A stretch of 64,000 nucleotides of DNA from Syncephalastrum monosporum B8922 (Eukaryota > Mucoromycota > Mucoromycetes > Mucorales > Syncephalastraceae). The stretch spans positions 62,001 to 126,000 of the forward strand of contig JNEN01001252.1 of the NCBI GenBank assembly GCA_000697355.1, read 5' to 3'. The notes beneath the pieces were generated by a model. That model saw only the letters and a program-made list of their open reading frames with translations, searched no databases and was not told where the DNA came from. Below are positions 1 through 11,878 of the stretch, piece after piece (within the stretch, counting starts at the first letter, position 1; the number at the start of each line of letters is the position of its first letter). The translations under genes were made by a program, and so were the position numbers.

Positions 1-621
1 CATTTTGTCTCGTCAGAGTGCTTCAAATATCAACCGATGACAAGGCAATATTTTCAGCCTTAAATATGCGCCGGCGTGTCCAGGTATGTCAAAATTTTAT
101 AATGCAGATGCAATTACGTAAGCGAAAACAAATCTTCGCGTTGGCTATTGTCAAAAGTAAAAGCCATGATTATAGTCCAAGCTGTCAAGACTAGACTGAC
201 ATGCGTGCTTGGCATCGCAAGAGAGTGTATGTATCACTATGAGACCTGATGGCGTCTGCGTAGAAGTCGATCCTTTTGACGCATTATACAGTAAGTAGTA
301 ATTTAAACTGCGATACAGGTTATTAATATGATATCGTAGAAGGAGACAAGTTATCAGAAATAAACAAGACAAAAAGCCTGGGATGGCTATAAAGAAGGCA
401 TCAAATGCATGGAAGTAGATATATTTTGAATTCAGGAGATGAGGCATATGATGCTTGTCACAGTGTCATGTATTTAGCAAGCGGACTTGGCTGTGGGACA
501 CAGCATGTGAATGTTTAAAATCAAGAGGACAGCCTAGCGAGAATCAGCCCGGCAACCGACAACCTTCTTCCCTCTCTCCCTTTTCTTTGACACTTGCCCC
601 ATTTGACACGCCATTACAACC
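1..621. other. Intergenic, window edge to first gene
   Basis: AT-rich sequence. A 98-codon frame on the minus strand (151-447) has two hydrophobic stretches but no recognisable family and no splice or promoter support, so I do not call it a gene. The last 100 bases are pyrimidine-rich and lead into the acyl-CoA dehydrogenase start, as expected of a promoter/5' UTR. Confidence 0.6.
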
Positions 622-2386
622 ATGTTGCGCGCCGCCGTCCGTTCTGTCAACCTTGCCACGCGTGTTGCCCCGAGAAGGTAGGCCCTCCTTGCTAAGCAAT
701 GGCGCACCCTCCACCCTATTCTTATTATGCGTTCTCACCATTGCCATCGCTCAAAGATGCTTCTCCCATGCTGCCGTCGCCCGTAACTTTGCTGGTGCAC
801 CTGCCTCTCTCTCCAACTTCACCGAGGAGGAGCTTATGCTGAAAGATACTGGTAAACATATATATGCAGTTGTGCCTTTCAAGGCCGACTAAGCCTATGA
901 ATTAGTCGCGCGTTTTGCTCAGGATGTGGTCAAGCCCAAGGTTTTGGAGATGGACGAGAAGGAGCACATGGACAAATCCGTCCTGAAGGGTCTTTTTGAC
1001 CAAGGTGTAAGTCAACCAAGTGGAGTTTTAGGTCAATCCATCTGATTTCTCGATGTACCTGTCATTTTTGTAGTTGATGGGCATCGAAACCGAGGCCGAA
1101 TACGATGGTTCCAACTGCTCCTTCACTTCCGCCATCATTACCATCGAAGGTACCTATCGCACCACAGGAAGGGAAAAGCACATTACTGACTCAACTCCAC
1201 GTATCCTTCTAGAATTGGCCAAGGTGGATCCCTCCGTGAGTGTTTTGTGTGATGTCCAGAACACTTTGGTGGGTACTCTGGTGCGCAAGTACGGTAACGA
1301 GGATGTCAAGAAGCGTTTCCTTCCCAAGCTCGCCACAGAGAGCGTTGGCTGCTTCTGTCTTTCCGAAGCCGGCTCTGGCTCCGATGCTTTCGCTCTGCAG
1401 ACCCGCGCCGAGGACAAGGGCGACCACTATGTGCTCAACGGTTCCAAGATGTGGATCACCAACTCGGGTGAAGCTGATATCTTCCTCGTTTTCGCCAACG
1501 TGTATGTCTGCCTATTTCTCATTGGAAACTACGTGACTCACACAGCATTACGCTAGTGACCCCTCCAAGGGCTACAAGGGTATTACCTGCTTCGTCGTCG
1601 AGAAGTCGATGGGTGTCCAGATCGCCAAGAAGGAGAGCAAGGTAGGGTAGAAAACAGAGTTGGCTACGAGTACTAAGCAGTATTTTTATTTTTTGCTGTC
1701 TGTTTCATTTAGCTCGGTATCCGTGCCTCCTCCACATGTGTCCTCAACTTTGATGACATTGTCGTCCCCAAGGAGAACGTGCTTGGCGAGGTCGGCAAGG
1801 GCTACAAGTATGCCATCGAGATTTTGAACGAGGGCCGTATCGGTATCGCCGCTCAGATGCTTGGTCTGGCCCAGGGTGCCTATGACATTGCCCTGCCTTA
1901 GTAAGTGAAAGGCTGCATGACTAAGAATCCAACTCATTATTTCTCCTTTGAATGCTTAGCCTCTATCAGCGTAAGCAGTTCGGCTCCTTTATTGGTGACT
2001 TCCAGGCCATGCAGCACCAGTATGCCCAGAGTAAGTCCCTACTTTTTCCCCAAGTGAAAGATGTAATACTAACTACTCGTTTTATCTCTATCTCTGCAGT
2101 CGCCGTCGAAATCGAAGCCGCGCGTCTTTTGACCTACAATGCCGCTCGTTTGAAGGAGGAGGGCCACAACTTTATCAAGGAAGCGGCCATGGCTAAGCTG
2201 TATGCATCGCAGATTGCCGAAAAGGCCTCGAGCAAGGCCATCGAGTGGTGCGGTGGTGTTGGCTTCACCCGTGAGCTTGGTGTTGAGAAGTTCTTCCGTG
2301 ACTCCAAGATTGGTGCCATCTACGAGGGCACGAGCAACATCCAGCTCCAGACTATTGCTAAGCTGGTATCGGCTCAGTACAAATAA
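622..2386 (+). CDS. Short/branched-chain acyl-CoA dehydrogenase (mitochondrial, ACADSB type)
   Basis: FAD enzyme that oxidises 2-methyl-branched or short-chain acyl-CoA in the mitochondrial matrix (isoleucine/valine breakdown). Nine exons can be joined in frame: 622-677, 757-851, 906-1006, 1074-1149, 1213-1501, 1557-1641, 1713-1900, 1960-2030 and 2100-2386, giving 415 residues, close to animal ACADSB (about 430). The N-terminus ([14 protein letters not shown]) is Arg-rich with no acidic residue, a typical mitochondrial presequence. Visible family landmarks are [12 protein letters not shown] and WITNSGEAD (substrate/flavin loop), [30 protein letters not shown], and the C-terminal [10 protein letters not shown], whose Glu is the catalytic base. 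The ATG at 622 was chosen because the presequence follows it and the exon-1 donor is in phase. Two introns are translatable in places and could mislead gene callers. Substrate class rests on overall resemblance to ACADSB; a short-chain relative is the alternative. Confidence 0.92.
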
Positions 2387-3636
2387 GTGTCATATCTAGA
2401 CGTGTTTTACCTATGATTTTGAGTAATTTTGTTCCCTCTTTTTGTACCATGCCTTGTCAAAATAATACTGCTTTAATGCGCCAATAGAAAAAAAGGGAAA
2501 ATGCATGAGCTGTGGGTCGCCGGCCTCGCCTAGTTTGCTTTAATGCTTGTCAAAATAATAGATTTTTGCTCTTGAAAATCGAGGTTGCTACTCCGTATGA
2601 GCAGTAGACATGGTTCTTCTCGACGGGTACACTACTGAGATATATAGCTACTGTAGTTTCGCCCAAGTCTGAGCTAGACACGTCTTGCTCGTTTGTACGA
2701 TTTATATATAAAGTAGTGTATAAAGCTTGTTAACGGAAGAGCATATCTTGTGTTTGTGGAGCCTTCAGAAAGCATGAAGAAGTATGCACAGTATATAGTG
2801 AAGACGACCCAATGGAAACGGCAATTCACATTGACCGAGAAGCGACCCGTGCTCAGCTCAGTCTGCGTTAGACAAGCACCGACGCAGAAATTCTGAATTT
2901 TCTATATCACCCAGCAAGCAAAAGACGGCTATGGCATTGGACGTCTGGACGCTATTTAAACAGGGATTTGCAATGGTTCTCTGGCAACGCAAACGCGTGT
3001 TAGCTCATGGTCAGAGTCGCCAAACTCTCGTTCCATTGTCAAGGCCGGTTCATGAAAATGGCAATTATTATTGTGCGTGCCTTTTGAGACAAGAAGACAT
3101 GTTCGGTTGGGTGCCACAGGAATACACAAAAAAAGGATAAAGTGCGCGGACAGCCGGAGACGCGGAGATGGAGGTTAGCAGTGAAGGAAAGAAACAAGCA
3201 AGCATGACGGTTGCGGCACCTCAAACCACAATTCCCCTCCCCCGGAGTCATTGAGGAAGCCGATTACGCCATGAAGGTTGCACAAAGAGAAAAAGTGATA
3301 CTAGAAGGGCGTTGCAGCATTCTTAGGGAGCGTGTAGCTGAGCGTACAGCCTTGAGTTATGAGTTATGTAGGGAGTCTGCAGAGATAAGATAGCAGGGTT
3401 TTATCGATCTAGGGATACGAGTGAAATGAAGGAAGGCGCGAGTGTGTGTGTGAAGTGGTGTGATAGGTGGAAGAAATGCGTGCAAAAAACAATGGTTATC
3501 TGATCCTGGGTGCTGGTACGATAAAAAGCCTAGATAATTAAAGCGGCTCCCCTATTCGATTCCTCATATATTTTCCCTGTCTCTTCTCTCGCTGTATCTC
3601 TTTTTTATTGTCTACAGTACATCTCTTTCTTCTGCA
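2387..3636. other. Intergenic region upstream of heme oxygenase
   Basis: About 1.25 kb without a convincing gene. It contains the 3' UTR of the dehydrogenase and a T/C-rich run just before the heme oxygenase ATG (3580-3630). Open frames of 60-70 codons at 2931-3251 on both strands have no family signature. Confidence 0.6.
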
Positions 3637-5289
3637 ATGTCCCAAACACAGACCATTCCTGCCAACCATCCCGGCCTCGACGCTTTCCCGCTGCAGACCC
3701 CCGAGGAGCTGAAGCGTCAGTGCCCTGCCTTTGCGGCCGGGTGCCCTTATGCCAAGGTCGACGAGGCCCATCCCCTTCCCGTAGGTGTGGCCGAATTGTC
3801 CAAATGGTACAATAACGACAAAATGACACACGACACACACGCATCGTGAACTACCCTCTCACCATTCGTTCCATTTGTCTTTTTTTTCGTCTCTAGCCCC
3901 GCTTTCCAAGAAGGTACCTGTCTATTTCCTCCAACACACTAACGACCAAAAACTCAACCGTCATGTTAGGCTGCCCCTTTTCCAACAAGAGCAAGGACGA
4001 CATTACTGCCATGTTCAGCAACATTCCTGCGAGCCACCCGTCCATGAAAGGTACTGAAAGCAGTGTTGAGAAAGCAAAGGTATCGTAACGCTTTATAGAA
4101 CTTCCGTCGACGCCTGAGGGTGCGATGCTCGTCCAGCTGCTCAACCAATTTTTACCCGATGATCAGCTGGAGAAGCTCTTCTCAGATGACGCCGACATTA
4201 TCCTCGATGATCCTCAGCTCGCTGGTGCCATGCGTGAGGGTACCAAGGCCGCTCACAAGGCAGCTGAGAACAGCATCTTCACAAAGTAATACCATCCCTG
4301 ATCGCATGTCTGTCGGTACTCATTCATTTCTAGGCGCTTCCTCAAGGGCGAGATTAACCGTGACGAATACGGCCGCTACATTACGTCGCTTTACTTTATC
4401 TACAGGTTCGTTTTCTTGTACAAGGTAGTTCTGATCTTTTGTCAGCTGATAGCATGCTATCTTTTTAGATCCATGGAGAGCTTGCTGGACCAGCACAAGG
4501 ATCACCCTGCCGTGCAGGTCATCTATTTCCCCGAGGACCTTCGCCGTGAGCAGGAGCTGATCCAAGGTCAGTGGGTTATGAAAATGTAAACATATTAGAT
4601 GGGCTCATGCATGAATTTTTTTGTTACCTTTTTTACTGCATATGCAGATCTTGAGTTCTATTATGGAAAGGACAAGGTGGCACAGGTGACCGACCCTGCG
4701 ACCATAACCCCGGCCGTGCGAGCCTATGTCAAGGCGATGGAAGATGCTTGCGCGGTCGATCCGGCCCTCCTCGTCGCGCACAGCTATTCCCGGTACCTGG
4801 GTGACCTGAGCGGTGGTCAGATCCTGGCCAAGCGCTTGAAGAAGCATGTCCTGCAGATTTCTGAGACCGACGGTGCCTGGGATTCCTCCGAAGGTCTCAA
4901 GTTCTACTACTTTAACAACATTGGCAACCAAAACGAGTTCAAGGCCTATTACCGTGAGCGCCTGAACGTCGTGCCTGTCACCAAGCGCACTCGAGGTAAA
5001 GCGTGAAAAAAAAAAAAAAAAAAACTATATTTTGATGTCACGCGGTACTAAGAGGTCGTCTTGCATAAATTTATCAGATCTTGTGGTAACCGAGGCCATC
5101 AAGTCGTTTGAGCTTAATATTGCCTTGTTTGATGAGGTGCAGCGTTTATCCGAAAGCGGCCAGCTCGTGCGCACCAAGGGTGCCAAGACGTCTTCCTCTC
5201 TGCGCCAGTATGCGCCGTATGCGCTGGCTGCAACGGCGACCGCGGCCGTGGTGGGTGCAGTCGTGTACCACCGATACAGCCGAAGATAA
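3637..5289 (+). CDS. Heme oxygenase, tail-anchored, with N-terminal Cys-Pro repeats
   Basis: Cleaves heme to biliverdin, CO and Fe2+ using electrons from cytochrome P450 reductase, on the ER face. Eight exons join in frame: 3637-3806, 3897-3913, 3970-4050, 4099-4285, 4334-4405, 4469-4566, 4648-4995 and 5078-5289, giving 394 residues, longer than the roughly 290 of human HO-1. The proximal heme ligand His lies in GTKAAHKAAENS. The family signature HSYSRYLGDLSGGQIL is intact. The last exon ends in a hydrophobic helix (YAPYALAATATAAVVGAVVY) followed by a basic tip, a tail anchor. Before the catalytic domain are two matching units, CPAFAAGCP and CPAFQEGCP, the second split across the 17-nt exon 2; Cys-Pro dipeptides of this kind serve as heme-regulatory motifs in HO-2 and other heme sensors. 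The neighbouring minus-strand gene converges 135 bp downstream. Function is confident; heme sensing by the repeats is inference. Confidence 0.95.
5006..5024. repeat. Poly-A tract in heme oxygenase intron 7
   Basis: Nineteen consecutive A bases start 10 bp inside the last intron (donor at 4996) and are followed by a TACTAAG branch-like site. Its length is likely to vary or be misread in sequencing. Confidence 0.9.
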
Positions 5290-5424
5290 AAATGGATAGA
5301 GTGAGACATTGTGTAATGATAGCAGTAATAGGGTTTTTTAAGATGAATTCAGTATATATACATAGGATACTTTTTTTTTGCTTTGGTAAACGGCAAGCAA
5401 AAGGGAAAGGAAGCCATGTGTGTC

Positions 5425-6034
5425 TTATTTGCGTAGACCAAAGTAGTAGTAGATGCCGACGGCGGCGAGGGTGATTACGGCCGGTAGAAGGTCGAGTTGA
5501 ACGACGAAATAGACCCACACGGTGGCCAGGCCGGGGGCACGCATCATCTGGCCGAGCGAAGGCGAATGACGCAGGGTATACATGAGAAACGAGCCGACTA
5601 AAATGGAGCATAACGCCATCACGGTTTGGGTCACTTTGGCTTCCTTGTGTCGGTTCGTCAGATAGATGACAGGGAAAAGGGCTGACATTCTGTGTAAGCG
5701 TACAAGGAAACAACACAATGCATGTCTATTTACCAGGGGCGGATCTCAGCGCGCGTGTCAGCATATCGACATAGCTCCATGGCTCGCTGTATTGGACCTT
5801 GACCGTGATATCAAATGCACCGAGCAGAAAGCCGAACGGGATGGTCATAAATATGGCCTGCCACACGTATTGGGCCGTGGTCGTTTGCAATTCCGCCTCG
5901 CGCTTCTTGACACGTTTCAAGAGGCCCGATTGCTGCAAGAGGCGTTCCTTCTCCTCCTGAGAGATGCTATCCTTTTGACTGGGCCCTGGGATCTGCTGGA
6001 TGAGCGGTTTGTTTTTAGATGCATCTTTGGCCAT
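5425..6034 (-). CDS. Small multi-pass membrane protein of unknown function
   Basis: Two exons on the minus strand (6034-5734 and 5681-5425) give 185 residues. I take MAKDASKNK as the start; an in-frame Met 15 codons upstream is less likely because it would add a hydrophobic stretch to a charged N-terminus. The first 60 residues are hydrophilic and helical (SQEEKERLLQQSGLLKRVKKREAE). They are followed by a hydrophobic segment (QAIFMTIPFGFLLGAF), a second weaker one (ALFPVIYL), and two or three strong helices (TVMALCSILVGSFLMY, ATVWVYFVVQLDLLPAVITLAAVGIYYYF). The acceptor is the second of two nearby AGs; only that one keeps the frame. I do not recognise the family; it looks like a conserved ER or mitochondrial membrane protein. 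It converges with heme oxygenase and diverges from the coiled-coil gene. Confidence 0.8.
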
Positions 6035-6249
6035 GGCTTTAAGAGAAGAAAAGGAAATACTGTAAAGAAAGAGGGGCAAACGGAGTCAAGCGCGAAAGAG
6101 TATTGGATTCAAACGGCGCCAAGAACACCATCATTCTGGTACCTTTTTTTTTTTTCTTCTTCATCTCTTTTTGTTCATTCACTGACTGAAGGAGGCCAAG
6201 TGAGTGCGAGGAATGCGTGGCATGAGCAAATGCTGACTGGGAGGATAGA
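6035..6249. promoter_or_regulatory. Short shared promoter between two divergent genes
   Basis: Only 215 bp separate the two start codons, so both promoters must lie here or overlap the first exons. The segment has a T-run (6142-6155) but no clear TATA box, consistent with TATA-less housekeeping expression. Confidence 0.5.
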
Positions 6250-9247
6250 ATGACTGAAAGCACAGGCACTACACCCCCTGTTCGCAAGGCGCGCGTGTCG
6301 TCCTTGGCCGCTGCAGGCGTATCAGCAGCACCTACGCCGGCCACGCCTGCCAAACGACCTACCAAGACACCCGTGGCTCGTACGACTCCTACCGTTGGAC
6401 GTACACCCTCCACTGCTACACGCCCTACCGCTGCCTCGGCGCGGTCTACCACTTCTACTGCTTCGACTGCGTCTAGTACTGCCACAGCCCCTCGCGCCAC
6501 CCCCTCGTCGACTCGGCAACCTGCGCCCAAGACAACCAGCTCGGCCGCGCGTACAGCCTCCACCACCACGCCATCCGTCTCACGCAATGCCAGCACCGTC
6601 CGAAAGACGGTGCCTTCCACCACAACGACGGGCCCCTCGACCCCGCTCACTCGTCGAGCCACCACCACCGCCAGTTCATCCACCACCCCGAAATCACCCA
6701 CCAGCGCTGCATCGCCCACCGTCTCCCGGCGCCTGTCCACCCAATCGCCGCCTTCCCGTCGCCCATCCATGACCCCGCGTCTGGCCGGCACCACCGCCTC
6801 GCCGCGATCGACTTCATCGACCCTGCAGCACTCGGAGACCGTCGCTGAGCTGAAAGCACTCAAAGAAAAGGTAACAAGTCCGATCATAAGAAAAAAAAAA
6901 CTTTATTTTTATTTTTGACACGCCCTGTCAATCACTGGTGTATATCAGCATGAAGCGCTCAAGGCAAGCCTCCAAGAGAAAGAGCAGCTCTTGGAGACCA
7001 AGGAAGCCGATCTCAGTCGGCTGGAGCAAAAGTTGCAGGAACTCGAAAAGTCCGTGTCTGAAACAGACCCAATCGAGCAAGCAGAGACACCCGAAACGAC
7101 GCCCGCTTCCGAGACAGACACCACCGCGGCTGCTTCCGTGCCGGAGCCGGCTCCCGAGACAGCCTCGCTCGAGGAGGAAACCGCCCAGCTGAAGACTCGT
7201 CTGGCCGAGCTGGAGAAACGTCTCGAGGACCAGAGCGCCGCGCAAGGCGTCCTGCAAGCCCAGGCCGACGAGGAAAAGGCGGCGCTGGTCCAGGCCCACG
7301 AGGCAGCCGAGGAGAAATGGCGGGATCAGACCGAGCGTCTGCGCGAAAAGCTCGAAGCCGAAAAAGAGCAGGTCCGCGCCGAAGTCCGCGCCAAGGAGGC
7401 CGAGATCAGCAAGTTGCGCCAGGACATGGATGCACTCCGAGACGAGATCCAGGAGATGCACAAGTCGCACCAGACGCGTCTGACGAGCCTCACCCAGCAG
7501 ATCAACCAGCAGCACGCGGACCAGATCGAAGCCCTCAAGGCCGACTATGATCAGCAGCTGGCCCAGCTCAAGGCGGCGCAGGAAAAGGAGGAGGACAAGC
7601 AAGACGAGACGAGCAAGACGGAGGAGGAGCGCATGCACTTGCAATCCAAGATTGAGGTAAGACCGGCAAGTTGGGTTTGGCACGGGCAGACGGCTTATTT
7701 GGGGTATCTCGATAATCCTAGGAATTGGAGGCGCATATTGCTGAGGTCAAGGCGGAGCATACCAAGGCCATCGGTGAGTTCCAGACCCAGAAGGAAGCCG
7801 AGCTGGCTGCCCTCAAGACCTCGCAGCAGCAGAGTGTGGATGAGATTACGGCCTCGCTTCGGGTAAGTTGGATCTTTTTCTCCTTCTTTTATCGATAGGT
7901 GTATATGGGATGGGATCTCATCATCTTCTTTTTTCTTTTTTCTTTTTTGCTCTGTTTAGAATGAGATCGCCGCCCTGCAAAAGTCGCACAATGCACGCGT
8001 GCAGGAAATCAACGAAGCCCACAAACAAAAATTAGAAGAGGTCCGCCTGGCCGCCACTGAGTCGAGCGTCGAGAAGACACGTGCTGAGGTTGAGGTATAG
8101 CTCCTATTATGACAGCCCATGAGATATATGAGTTGGGCCTGACTATTTCTATGTCCAGGCCACTTGCCGCCAGCAATTCGAGCAAAACCTGCAAGCGACG
8201 AACGCGAAGTACGAGACGGCTTTAAGCGCTCTGCGCGAGGAGAAGCAAGCGGCTGCAGACGCCCTGACCGCCCTCCGCGAAACCACCGAAGCCGAGCGCT
8301 CTCGCCTGCAGGCCGACCTGGACCGCCACCTGCACGAGCAGGGTACGGCCGAGACAACGTGGCAGCAAAAGCTCGCCGACCTCGAGGCCGAGCACGCCGC
8401 CGCGTTGGCAGCCGCCACCACGAGCACCCACCAAGAGCAGGAGAGCCTCCGCCAAACCCTCATGGACGAGCACGCGCAGGCGATGGAAGCGCTCCGCCAA
8501 GAGCACGCGCAGCAGCTAGCCGACACCACGAGCGCACACACACACACCGTTCGCGCCGAGACCGAGCGCCAGATGCGCGACGAGGCCGACACCAAGCTCA
8601 AGGAACTCACGGCCAACCACCAGCAGGCGATGGAGCAGCTCCAAGCGCACCACGGCGAGCGACTGCAGCAGATCGAGCAACAGCTGCAGGCTGCACTCGA
8701 CGAGCGCGCCCAGATCGAGAAGCGCCACCAGGAAGAGCTGCAGAACATGATGGGAGCCAAGGAGGGCGGTTTGGAGGACATGAAGCGCGAGCTGGAGGCC
8801 GCGCTCCAGAACGCGCACGCGGCTGACTTGGCCCGCCTCGAGGAGGAGCACGCGGCCAAGCTGAACGACGTCAAGCTCGAGATCGTGCGCCAAAAAGACC
8901 AGGAGCGCGAGGCGTTGGCGGCCACGCACGCGTCTGAACTCGCGACACTCCAGGCCAGTCATGCCGCCGAGCTCGAGAAAATCCAGGTAGCTCACAAGGA
9001 GGCCTTGGAGGCACACACGAAGGTAGAGAAAAAGATGCAAGGTCGAAGGCCTGGGCCGTCTGACATGTTTCTCATTCTGGAATTAGAATGCGCAGAACGA
9101 GCAGGACGATAAGCACAAGGCTTTGGCTGCTGAGCACGAGAAGGCCCTGGCCGAGTTACAGCAGGCCAACGAGAATCTCAAGTCCCAGATCCAGTCGCTC
9201 GAGGTAAAATAAGCACGCAGCGCCTCATCTTTGTGCAGAAACTGACT

Positions 9248-9308
<61 letters not shown>

Positions 9309-11145
9309 GTTTTTTCCTCCCTTAGGAACGCCACGCATCCATCGAGAGCGAAGCCGACATCAAGCTGAACGCTCAGCTCGCCGAGGCCGAGGCACGCACC
9401 AAAGAGCTGCAAGCCGCCCATCAGGCCGAGCTGGACGCGCTCAAGGCCCAGCACCGCGCCGAAGCCGACGGCAATGCAGGCGACCTGCTCGCGGCCGCCG
9501 AGGAGCGCGCCACGCAGCTGCAAGCAGCTCATCAGGCCGAGCTGGAGACGCTCCAGACCCAGCACCGGGCCGAGATGGAGGCACTCGAGCGCAGCCATGC
9601 CAACGCCCACGAGACGATCCGTACGCAAGTCGAGGTAAAATGAAAAATAGGCTTTTTTTTTTTGTTGTATACGTGTCTTGGAGACATCTTACTCCAACTA
9701 TGTATAATTAGACAACGCTCTCCGAGAGCTACGAAGAACAGATCAAGACGCTCGTGGATAAGCATCATACCACCGTACAAACACTCGAGGCTGAGCTCCA
9801 GAGCTTGCGCGCCGCGCACGACGCGCTCCAGACAACGTCCACGGCTGCGACGGCCGAGCTCGAGAAGAAGCACGCCGACACGCTGCAGGAATTGCGCACG
9901 CAGCACGAGGAAGAGAAGCGCGCGCTGCAGGAACAGGTCACGGCTGATGTGCAGACCAAGGTCGACAGTGCGTGGACCCAGTTGACGGCCGAGCACGCTG
10001 AGGAAAAGAAGCAGCAGGCGGAGGCGCACGTTCAGGCTGTGCAAGCCCTCGAGCAGGCCAAGGCTGAGCTTCAGCAGCAGCTCGACGCGTCGCTTGCTGA
10101 GAATGCTAAACTGCAATCGCAATCCGAGGTAAGAAAGAAAGTAAAAGAGAAAAAAGAGGCACCGCGGAGGGAGGACTGCATTCGAGGGTCTTGGGCTGAC
10201 TGATGTGGATGTAGACCCTGCGGGCGGAACAAGAAACACGGACCCTGGATGTGTCCAATACGTCAAAAGAAGAACATGCACGGGCGATGCAGGACCAAGC
10301 CGACACGCATGCTGCCGCGCTCAAGGAACACGCCGCGGCAGCAGAAGCGCTCCGTGCCGAGAACGCGAAATTGCTCCAAGAATTGCAGACTCTGCGTCCG
10401 CTCCAGAGCCAGGAAGAGGAGCTGCGGACGCTCAAGATCTCATACGACAAGATGGTGAGCGCCAAGGACAAGGAGATCGAGGAAGTCGAGGAGCGCTTGA
10501 TGGAGGCGCTGGCTAAAAACAACACGACACCCGCGCCTGCCACGCCGACACAGCAACAGCAGCATCAAAAGGACACAAGCCAGGTCGAAGAAGAGTTCCA
10601 GGCCAAGCTCCAAGCGATCGCGACACAGCACCAAAAGGAACTCACCATCCTCCACGAAACACAACAAAAGATGCTGGACATCAAGGACCGCGAGCTCGAG
10701 GACTTTTCGTACCGTCTGCGCACCGTCAAGAGCGCACAGAACAAGGACTTTGGCGCACAGCAGCAGAAATTAGCGGGCCTGGAGGAGAAGCTGGCCGCCT
10801 TGGAAGAAGAGCTCAAGAGCAAGGCACTCGAGATCCGCTACCTCGAGGACGATGCCCAAGGTTACGAGGTAACGCTACAGTGTAAAATGAAATATCATTA
10901 CGCCCCGAGGCTCATTCGTGCGCGCGCACGTTGTATAGACCAAGCTCAAGGAACAGACCCTCCGGTTAGAACAGCTGCATGAAGAGAACGAGCAGCTCAA
11001 ACGCGAAACGGAGCAATTCCAGCATGAAAATACGCAAATGTTAAGGTACCTCTAGTAGACTATGCCCGAAACAGAAAGGCTGATTCTTTATGGTTTGAAT
11101 AGCATCATTGATCAGCTCCAAGGCAACCTGAGTGGCTTGCGTTAG
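6250..11145 (+). CDS. Long coiled-coil protein with basic Ser/Thr/Pro-rich head
   Basis: About a dozen exons, roughly 1,350 residues (estimate). Residues 1 to about 200 are low-complexity, rich in Ser, Thr, Pro, Ala and Arg, with almost no acidic residues (TPATPAKRPTKTPVARTTPT), the composition of microtubule-binding or phosphorylated linker regions. From about residue 210 almost to the C-terminus the sequence is continuous heptad-type coiled coil dominated by Glu, Gln, Ala, Leu and Lys, with many EHA/QHA-containing repeats such as LQAAHQAELDALKAQHRAE followed by LQAAHQAELETLQTQHRAE (9405-9580). The last exon ends with SIIDQLQGNLSGLR. No CAP-Gly, kinesin motor, GRIP or PH domain is visible. 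It could be a cytoskeletal or Golgi tether, or a CLIP-like protein without its CAP-Gly domain; this cannot be decided from sequence. Several introns are translatable, so automatic models may differ. Confidence 0.88.
9252..9307. repeat. (CT)n/(CTTT)n microsatellite in an intron
   Basis: About 40 bp of perfect CT dinucleotides grade into TTTC repeats and form the polypyrimidine tract of an intron of the coiled-coil gene, just before its acceptor. Confidence 0.9.
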
Positions 11146-11878
11146 ATGGGGCCATGGGCTCCATGAATCATGGGATAGATGCTATGGAAACCCGCTCACC
11201 GTCGCCACTGAAGGGGATCTGCCTGTTATATATATATATATATATACATTTAAAGTAAAATAACTGCTTTTTTTCTGTCGCTTGTCAAACGTTATAAAAC
11301 ATCACAATTATTTAGTGCAGGATGTCTATGTCCAAAATAGGCATCCCCGGAGAATCGGATTACTGCGCTCTAGCCGTTTTGTTTGTGCGGTTATTTTATT
11401 TAATCTTGCCCTGATGGGAAAATATAAAATTTCAAGAGGGAGAGGGAAGGTGCGGCAGGTGACATCTGTATGTGGGTCAGCCACAACTCTATTCTGGCTG
11501 CATACAAGTAAAGAAAAATGCTAATAAGATATGATGACACGACCCCCAGCTGAAAAATTCATCCCGCTCTTAGGGATAGAGACTATTTCTATGCTGTTGC
11601 CGAAGAGCTGAGAAATAGGGAAATTCCATCGAAAGAAAGAAAAAAAAAGACAAAGCCCATTTGGGACAGAAATTGCCACCACGTGAGCCACGCCCAATCA
11701 GATATGTACGTTGGGTATTGTAAATAAAAATAAATGAGAGTCAACGTAAGGCGGAGCTAAGTCGCTTGGAAAAGGCGGAAGGATGGCGATTTCTTTCAAG
11801 GCTTCTGTTTCTTTCCCTTCCAGCACCCTTTTTATCCCATTTCTTACTTTTCCGTGCGTGTGGATGGTGGAAGAATAA
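11146..11878. other. Intergenic region, 3' UTR and transcription-factor promoter
   Basis: Contains an (AT)n run at about 11226-11247 in the coiled-coil gene's 3' region and a pyrimidine-rich stretch before the transcription-factor ATG. The 80-codon frame at 11282-11524 has no recognisable features. Confidence 0.6.

Noticed and set aside
151..447. 98-codon minus-strand frame with hydrophobic stretches near the left edge
   Set aside because: AT-rich, no signal or family features, no splice partner; looks like chance.
5114..5716. 200-codon minus-strand frame over the heme oxygenase 3' end and the membrane-protein gene
   Set aside because: It overlaps two well-supported genes in another frame and has Pro/Arg-rich shadow composition.
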